A stretch of DNA of 9,640 nucleotides from an uncultured Clostridia bacterium (GTDB taxonomy: Bacteria; Bacillota_A; Clostridia; TANB77; CAG-508), in contig CANBLA010000030.1 of NCBI GenBank assembly GCA_947369305.1, positions 1 through 9,640 of the forward strand, written 5' to 3'. The notes beneath the pieces are model-generated. The model saw only the letters and a list, made by a program, of their open reading frames with translations. It had not been told where the DNA came from and ran no database searches. Each line of letters starts with the position of its first letter. The first letter of the stretch is position 1. This document shows positions 4,878-9,640 of the stretch, in pieces. A program made the position numbers and the translations under genes.

Positions 4878-6641
4878 ATGAAAAATGAATATAGAACACA
4901 TAACTGTGGTGAATTAACTGTGAAAAATGTAGGCGAAGAAGTTCGTCTAGCGGGATTTGTACAAACCATCCGTAATTTAGGAAAAATGATATTTATTGAT
5001 TTACGTGATGAAAACGGAATCACGCAAATTGTACTAAATGATATAAATGGCATAGAAGAAAAATGCAAAGATCTAAACAAAGAATGTACCTTAACAGTTT
5101 GTGGCAAAGTCGTAGAAAGAAGTAGTAAAAATCCCAATCTTTCAACAGGGGAAATTGAAGTTGTAGCAAACGATATCGCGATTCTTGGAAAATGCAAAGC
5201 CAATCTTCCATTTGAAATAAATATAGACGGGCAAAATGTCCGTGAAGATTTGCGCTTAGAATATCGATTTTTAGACTTGCGAAATGAAAAAATTCACCAA
5301 AATATGAAACTTCGTTCCAAAGTGCTTAAAGATTTTAGAAAAGCCATGGATGAATTGGATTTTACAGAAATCCAAACACCCATTTTGGCGAATTCTTCAC
5401 CAGAAGGAGCCCGTGACTTTTTAGTGCCAAGCAGACTTCATCCAAGCGAATTTTATGCGCTTCCACAAGCGCCACAGCAATTCAAACAATTGCTCATGGT
5501 TTCGGGTTTTGAAAAATATTATCAGATTGCACCATGTTTTCGCGATGAAGACCCACGTGCAGACCGCTCTCCAGGCGAATTTTATCAATTGGATTTTGAA
5601 ATGGCATTTGTAACCCAAGAAGATATTTTTCATGTGATTGAAACCGTTATTCCTAAAGTTTTTAAGCAAAACTCGGATTGGAAAGTTGACGAAGGACCTT
5701 TTATGCGAATTCCCTATCAAGAGGCAATGGAAAAATATGGAACAGATAAGCCAGATTTAAGAAATCCACTTATAATTTCAGATTTAACAGATGTTTTTGC
5801 AGGCACAGAATTTAAAGCTTTTCAAGACAAAACAGTCAAAGCAATTGTGGTAGAAAAGGCAGAGGAAAAGCCACGCAAATTTTTTGATAACTTATCAGAA
5901 TTTGCTGTCCAAGAGTTAGAAGCTAAAGGATTGGCTTGGGTAAAAGTCGACCAAGAGATGAATTTAAATGGGGGCATTAGCAAATTTATAGAAGATAACA
6001 GAAAAGCAAAAATATTTGAAAAAATGAAAGTAAAATCAGGTTCAGCTATTTTCTTTATTGCGGATGAAAAAACAAAAGCAGAAAAAATTGCTGGTGGCAT
6101 TCGTATCAAACTAGGAGAAGAATTTGATTTACTTGAAAAAAATGTCTATAAATTCTGTTTCATCGTAGATTTTCCAATGTATGAATTATCCGATGAAGGA
6201 ACGATTGACTTTAATCATAATCCATTTTCAATGCCACAAGGTGGTATGGAAGCTTTAGAAAATCAAAATCCACTCGATATTTATGCCTATCAATATGATT
6301 TGGTAGGAAATGGATATGAATTAGCATCAGGAGCTGTTCGCAATCACGATCAAGAAATTATGATTAAGGCATTTGAGATAGCAGGTTATAGCAAAGAAGA
6401 CGTGGAAAAACGTTTTGGCGCTTTATTTAAAGCTTTTCAGTTTGGAACACCGCCACATGCAGGAGCAGCAGCAGGAATGGAACGAATTCTTATGTTGCTT
6501 GCCAAAGAAAATTCTATTCGCGAAGTCATTGCATTTCCAAAAAACAAAAAAGCACGTGATGTGATGATGGGAGCACCGTCAACTGTATTTCCAAAACAAT
6601 TAGACGAAATACACATTAAGTTAGATATTAGCCAAGAATGA
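4878..6641 (+). CDS. aspS: Aspartyl-tRNA synthetase, bacterial type
   Basis: This class II synthetase charges tRNA(Asp) with aspartate in the cytoplasm. It has 587 residues, the normal length for the bacterial form. The N-terminal OB-fold anticodon-binding domain spans about residues 10-110 (VRLAGFVQTIRNLGKMIFIDLRD). Class II motif 1 is near DFTEIQTPIL. The specificity region carries PEGARDFLVPSR and PQAPQQFKQLLM, and motif 2 is FRDEDPRADR (F221 to R230). The bacterial GAD insert lies roughly at 290-410. Motif 3 is AGMERILMLL with R536. Leu34 and the lysine of SSKNPN match residues associated with tRNA(Asp)-only (discriminating) enzymes, though I infer this by eye. The motif 2 extension RSPGEFYQLDFEM and the tail IREVIAFPKN...GAPSTVFPKQLDEIHI recall alphaproteobacterial/rickettsial AspRS. 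The start at 4878 has GGGGAG eight bases upstream. Confidence 0.97.
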   Translation: MKNEYRTHNCGELTVKNVGEEVRLAGFVQTIRNLGKMIFIDLRDENGITQIVLNDINGIEEKCKDLNKECTLTVCGKVVERSSKNPNLSTGEIEVVANDIAILGKCKANLPFEINIDGQNVREDLRLEYRFLDLRNEKIHQNMKLRSKVLKDFRKAMDELDFTEIQTPILANSSPEGARDFLVPSRLHPSEFYALPQAPQQFKQLLMVSGFEKYYQIAPCFRDEDPRADRSPGEFYQLDFEMAFVTQEDIFHVIETVIPKVFKQNSDWKVDEGPFMRIPYQEAMEKYGTDKPDLRNPLIISDLTDVFAGTEFKAFQDKTVKAIVVEKAEEKPRKFFDNLSEFAVQELEAKGLAWVKVDQEMNLNGGISKFIEDNRKAKIFEKMKVKSGSAIFFIADEKTKAEKIAGGIRIKLGEEFDLLEKNVYKFCFIVDFPMYELSDEGTIDFNHNPFSMPQGGMEALENQNPLDIYAYQYDLVGNGYELASGAVRNHDQEIMIKAFEIAGYSKEDVEKRFGALFKAFQFGTPPHAGAAAGMERILMLLAKENSIREVIAFPKNKKARDVMMGAPSTVFPKQLDEIHIKLDISQE

Positions 6642-6709
6642 GCATTACATATAACTTAGATAATATTTTAAGTAACCTATATCTACCTTAGAAGGAAAGG
6701 ATGTAAAAA

Positions 6710-8119
6710 ATGAAAAAGATAATTTTATCAGGTATCATAATCTTTATGATTTTAACCATAAGCCATGTTTCTTTTGCTGTTACTGCTACCGTAAATGTGA
6801 CAGCAGTACGCATCAGAGAATCTGCTTCAACACAGGCGAATATTGTAACCAACATTTATCAAGAAGATGAAGTGGAAGTTTTAGAGGAAAATGGAGAATG
6901 GTACAAAGTAAAATACGCAGAAAAGATAGGCTATGCAAAAGCTGAGTTTTTTACGAAAAAAAAGGAAGAAACACAAAATACAGTAGCAAATGAGAAATCA
7001 ACACAAGAACCACAAAACAATGCAGAAAATGGAGAATCAACTAAGCGAAATCTTGTACCAAATGAAGAAAATGGGCAAACTGTGCCAGTACAATTAAAAG
7101 TTGGAGAAACCGTTGCTTTGTCAAACAATATAAAAGTTCGAGTGATGCCTAATTTATCAACCATAGCGAGAACAGAAATTGTGCAAGGCACGAATGTAAC
7201 AATTGAAACCAAACTAGGAAATTGGTATAAAATAACCAACCAAACCATTTCTGGCTGGATAACAGAGTCAAAATTGACAACCCAATTGGCAACCAATGAA
7301 CCACCAGTTGCAACGCAATCACCAGCACAACCAGAAACACAAGTTCCACAAACTCCGCCAAATACAACAGAACCTAAAGAAACCACACCAGAACCAACAC
7401 AGGAAAAAACACAAGAAACCAAGCAACCAAAAGAAGAAAAACCAGCCACCAATAAAACAGCAATTGTTATTGTAGAAACAGCAAGAGTAAGAAAAACGGC
7501 ATCAACCAATTCTGACATTGTAGATGTGTTAGACGAAGATGACATTGTGACGATTACAGGAGAAGAGGGAAATTTCTACAAAATTACATCAGACAAAATC
7601 GGTTCTGGCTATATCAGTAAATCTTTGGTCAAACAGAAAGATGTAAGTGCAAGAAGCACAGTAGAAGAGCGAGACAATACAATTAATAAAGAAGCGAAAG
7701 AAGAAAATAAACCAGAATCACAAGAGAAAAATTCAGCTGTTACAGGAAATGATATCGTAGGATTTGCAAAACAGTTTTTAAAATATCCATATGTGTTGGG
7801 GGCAAGTTCTCCAGAAAAAGGATTTGACTGTTCTGGATTTACGCGTTATGTTTATGGACATTTTGGCTTTAGCTTGGGGCAAGTTGCAGCGAGTCAGACG
7901 TCATTGGGGGCTGTTGTAGAAAGAGAAAATTTACAAATTGGTGATTTAATCTTATTTTACAACGATGGAAAAACCAAAATTGGACATTGTGGAATTTTTA
8001 TCGGCGGGGGAGATTTTATCCATAGTGCCAACCCACAAAGAGGGGTTGTGATTGATAATTTGAATTCCAATTCATATTATTCACAAAGATTTGTAACTGC
8101 AAGAAGGATTGTAGAATAA
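6710..8119 (+). CDS. Secreted SH3b-repeat NlpC/P60 peptidoglycan hydrolase
   Basis: This is probably a cell-wall D,L-endopeptidase cutting peptide stems of peptidoglycan. The 469-residue product begins with a Sec signal peptide (MKK..., hydrophobic 4-17, likely cleavage after VSFA at residue 23). Three bacterial SH3 repeats follow, at about 24-81, 129-190 and 251-309, each with the VRxxxSTxxxIV...GxWYKI pattern. They are joined by low-complexity linkers rich in Thr, Pro, Glu and Gln (especially 197-247), suited to crossing the wall. The C-terminal NlpC/P60 domain (about 347-468) has Cys374 in FDCSGF, His426 in IGHCGIF and His438 in FIHSA, giving an intact catalytic triad. AAGGAAAGG precedes the ATG. 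The gap to aspS is 68 bases without a visible terminator, so read-through is plausible. SH3b domains usually bind wall material. The exact bond cut is not shown by the sequence. Confidence 0.93.
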   Translation: MKKIILSGIIIFMILTISHVSFAVTATVNVTAVRIRESASTQANIVTNIYQEDEVEVLEENGEWYKVKYAEKIGYAKAEFFTKKKEETQNTVANEKSTQEPQNNAENGESTKRNLVPNEENGQTVPVQLKVGETVALSNNIKVRVMPNLSTIARTEIVQGTNVTIETKLGNWYKITNQTISGWITESKLTTQLATNEPPVATQSPAQPETQVPQTPPNTTEPKETTPEPTQEKTQETKQPKEEKPATNKTAIVIVETARVRKTASTNSDIVDVLDEDDIVTITGEEGNFYKITSDKIGSGYISKSLVKQKDVSARSTVEERDNTINKEAKEENKPESQEKNSAVTGNDIVGFAKQFLKYPYVLGASSPEKGFDCSGFTRYVYGHFGFSLGQVAASQTSLGAVVERENLQIGDLILFYNDGKTKIGHCGIFIGGGDFIHSANPQRGVVIDNLNSNSYYSQRFVTARRIVE

Positions 8120-8128
8120 ATTGCTGGG

Positions 8129-8160
8129 GGCTAAATTTTTAAGAAAAAGGAGATTTAGCC
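8129..8160 (+). promoter_or_regulatory. Hairpin holding the comEC ribosome site in its loop
   Basis: GGCTAAAT (8129-8136) and ATTTAGCC (8153-8160) form a perfect 8-bp stem. Its 16-base loop contains AAGGAG (8147-8152), and the 3' arm touches the ATG at 8161. The stem would occupy the bases just before the start codon and could lower or tune comEC translation. It is not a terminator, since no T tract follows. Confidence 0.5.
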
Positions 8161-9327
8161 ATGAAACAATTCATAAAAATAGGAATCATAATTTTAATAG
8201 GATGGGGGCTGTTTTATAATCTTGCCCTCGTTTTTTCGTTTGATAAGAAATATCCTGAAGAGTGCGAATTAACAGCGGTTACAGAAGTTGTTAGCATGAA
8301 AACAGAAAAAGCACGCTCGAATAGTTATACCGTAAAAATTGTGCAAGCCAATATTCAGAATGTAAAAAATACAAAAATAATTGTGTATACGCCAAAAGAA
8401 AAGAATTTGAAATTTGGTGATATTGTACAAATTTCAGGTAATTTTTCAAAAGGCGATGTGGCAAGAAATTATAAGGGATTTAGTTATCGAAATTATTTGA
8501 AGCAAAGCAAAATTTATGGAAGTATGTATGTAAAAAATGTTCAAATTTTGGACCATAAAAATAGTTTAACAGAGAAAATATTTGGCATAAAGACAAAGTT
8601 ATATGAAACACTAGATAACATTTATGCAGAAAACACAAATGCCTTTCTAAAAGGAATTTTACTGGGCGACAGTAGTACATTAGATGATGAAATCAAGGAA
8701 AATTTCAAAAATAGCAGTATGTCTCATGTGCTTGCTATTTCAGGAATGCATGTTTCGTATGTGATCATTGGGGTGCAAGTGATTTTAGATAAATTTGTCA
8801 ATGGCAAAAAACTCAAAAATTATCTAATCATCGCTATGTTGGCGTTTTTTGCCTTAATTACTGGTGGCGCGCCTTCATGCATGCGAGCGTGTATCATGAG
8901 TGGGATGCTTCTGATGAGTCAGAATTTTTACCGAAAAAATAATGTGTATGTGAGCATTTTGTTTACGTTAGTTGTATTACTTTTCATCAACCCCTATAAC
9001 ATTTTTGCAGTAGGAATGTGGTTATCGTTTGGTGGAACGCTTGGAATTGTGCTGTTTCATCAGTTTTTGAGGAGATTTTTGGAATGTAAATTTGCGATAA
9101 AATCGGCATTTGTAAAATCATTTTTAGGCATATTTTTGGTGAGTTTTTCGGCACAAATTTTGATTGTTCCCATTATGATGTATTGCTTTAATACAGTTTC
9201 GCTGAACTTTTTTGTTTCTAATTTACTGATTTATTTTCTAGTTGGACCGTTATTGGTTTTGGGCTATATTAGTTTGATTTTGGGAACATTTTTGCCTGAG
9301 ATTCGGTGCATTTATTGCCATATTTGA
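8161..9327 (+). CDS. comEC: ComEC/Rec2 DNA-uptake channel, N-terminal part (frameshifted)
   Basis: ComEC is the membrane channel through which single-stranded DNA enters the cytoplasm during natural transformation. The first frame encodes 388 residues. A membrane segment at 5-24 is followed by a DUF4131-like OB domain (about 35-130, LKFGDIVQISGNF... and FSYRNYLKQSKIYG). The Competence domain starts with the family motif LLGDSSTLDDEIKENF (168-182) and SHVLAISGMHV (188-198), then GGAPSCMRACIM (235-246) and several further membrane helices up to about 378. At 9304 the frame shifts: the reading ends in IRCIYCHI and stops at 9327, while the true continuation (GAFIAIFENFL...) runs in the next frame from 9305. 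One extra base, most simply the C at 9304, explains it. It may be a sequence error or a real inactivating mutation. AAAGGAG precedes the start, inside a hairpin, and the gap from the hydrolase gene is 41 bases. Confidence 0.9.
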   Translation: MKQFIKIGIIILIGWGLFYNLALVFSFDKKYPEECELTAVTEVVSMKTEKARSNSYTVKIVQANIQNVKNTKIIVYTPKEKNLKFGDIVQISGNFSKGDVARNYKGFSYRNYLKQSKIYGSMYVKNVQILDHKNSLTEKIFGIKTKLYETLDNIYAENTNAFLKGILLGDSSTLDDEIKENFKNSSMSHVLAISGMHVSYVIIGVQVILDKFVNGKKLKNYLIIAMLAFFALITGGAPSCMRACIMSGMLLMSQNFYRKNNVYVSILFTLVVLLFINPYNIFAVGMWLSFGGTLGIVLFHQFLRRFLECKFAIKSAFVKSFLGIFLVSFSAQILIVPIMMYCFNTVSLNFFVSNLLIYFLVGPLLVLGYISLILGTFLPEIRCIYCHI

Positions 9328-9640
9328 AAATTTCTTAGTCGTCACTTTGTTCAAAATTGCTGAACTTTGCAGTAAATTGCCATTTTCGAAAATCTATTTA
9401 GCAACACCAGATTTTTGGTTTCTGATTTTGTATTACATTGTCATTTTTGGAATTGTGTATTTTTGTTCGGAGAAAAAAATTCGATTTTTAAAGTTTATTT
9501 TGAGTGATGGAATAACAAGGTTTTTCAAAAAATACTGGCGAAAAATAATGGCTGTAACTACTATGATTGTTATATTGTTTAGTGTTTTTCGAGTGATTCC
9601 GCGTGATTTGAAAATTTATTTTGTGGATGTAGGACAACGG
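9305..9640 (+). CDS. comEC: ComEC continuation after the frameshift, cut by window end
   Basis: This is the same gene as at 8161-9327, in the +1-shifted frame, and it is open from 9305 to the last base (112 codons). It continues the last channel helices (GAFIAIFENFLVV...), a linker (KLPFSKIYLATPDFW), two more hydrophobic stretches (FLILYYIVIFGIVYF and TTMIVILFSVF), and then the start of the C-terminal metallo-beta-lactamase-like domain, KIYFVDVGQ. There is no ribosome site or convincing start codon at the junction, so it is not an independent gene. The last codon, CGG (Arg), replaces the Gly expected in the family motif VDVGQGD. The rest of the domain lies outside the window. Confidence 0.85.

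Noticed and set aside
6642..6709. Separate promoter or terminator between aspS and the hydrolase gene
   Set aside because: Only weak AT-rich words and a poor ACTTA/TAAGT repeat are present, with no -35/-10 pair or GC stem with a T tract.
6931..7545. 204-codon minus-strand open frame within the wall hydrolase gene
   Set aside because: It is the antisense of low-complexity linkers and SH3 repeats, with a Val/Ser/Cys-rich composition and no ribosome site. The plus strand clearly encodes a protein.

Overview
The window looks like chromosomal DNA of a low-GC Gram-positive bacterium, most likely an uncultured Clostridia-type Bacillota. The DNA is AT-rich, and Shine-Dalgarno sites are strong (GGAGG-type). 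Promoters are close to TTGACA/TATAAT with 16-17 bp spacing, and intrinsic terminators are clear. The gene content also fits: tuf, plsX-acpP, aspS, an SH3b-NlpC/P60 wall hydrolase and comEC. TGA is used as a stop and TGG for Trp, so the code is the standard bacterial one. No rRNA, tRNA, CRISPR array, transposase or integrase was seen.

Layout. Bases 1-422 hold the 3' end of tuf (EF-Tu), but about the first 50 bases do not encode EF-Tu and look like a junction. A bidirectional-looking terminator follows. A small membrane-anchored protein of unknown function lies on the minus strand (491-841). It is divergent from plsX (1092-2111), which is followed by acpP (2197-2436) with its own promoter and a terminator. 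The region 2505-4746 holds three genes I do not recognise. The first two are a small HTH protein (2591-2938) overlapped by a coiled-coil protein with an HTH-like N-terminus (2925-3788), transcribed from one strong promoter and closed by a terminator. The third is a separate unit encoding a 231-residue charged helical protein (3970-4665), with its own promoter, leader and terminator. After it come aspS (4878-6641), a secreted SH3b x3 plus NlpC/P60 protein (6710-8119), and comEC (8161 to the end). comEC is interrupted by a one-base frameshift near 9304 and is cut by the window edge.

How the parts relate. PlsX and ACP act at adjacent points of lipid synthesis: PlsX converts acyl-ACP to acyl-phosphate for phospholipid assembly. 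aspS, the wall hydrolase and comEC run in one direction with short gaps and no visible terminator between them, so read-through is plausible. The three unknown genes sit between housekeeping genes where fab genes or rnc are often found. The HTH/coiled-coil pair is the best candidate here for something undescribed, but the sequence alone gives no function. Other points worth checking are the foreign-looking first 50 bases, the comEC frameshift, two hairpins that display a Shine-Dalgarno sequence in their loop, and repeats around the plsX promoter.
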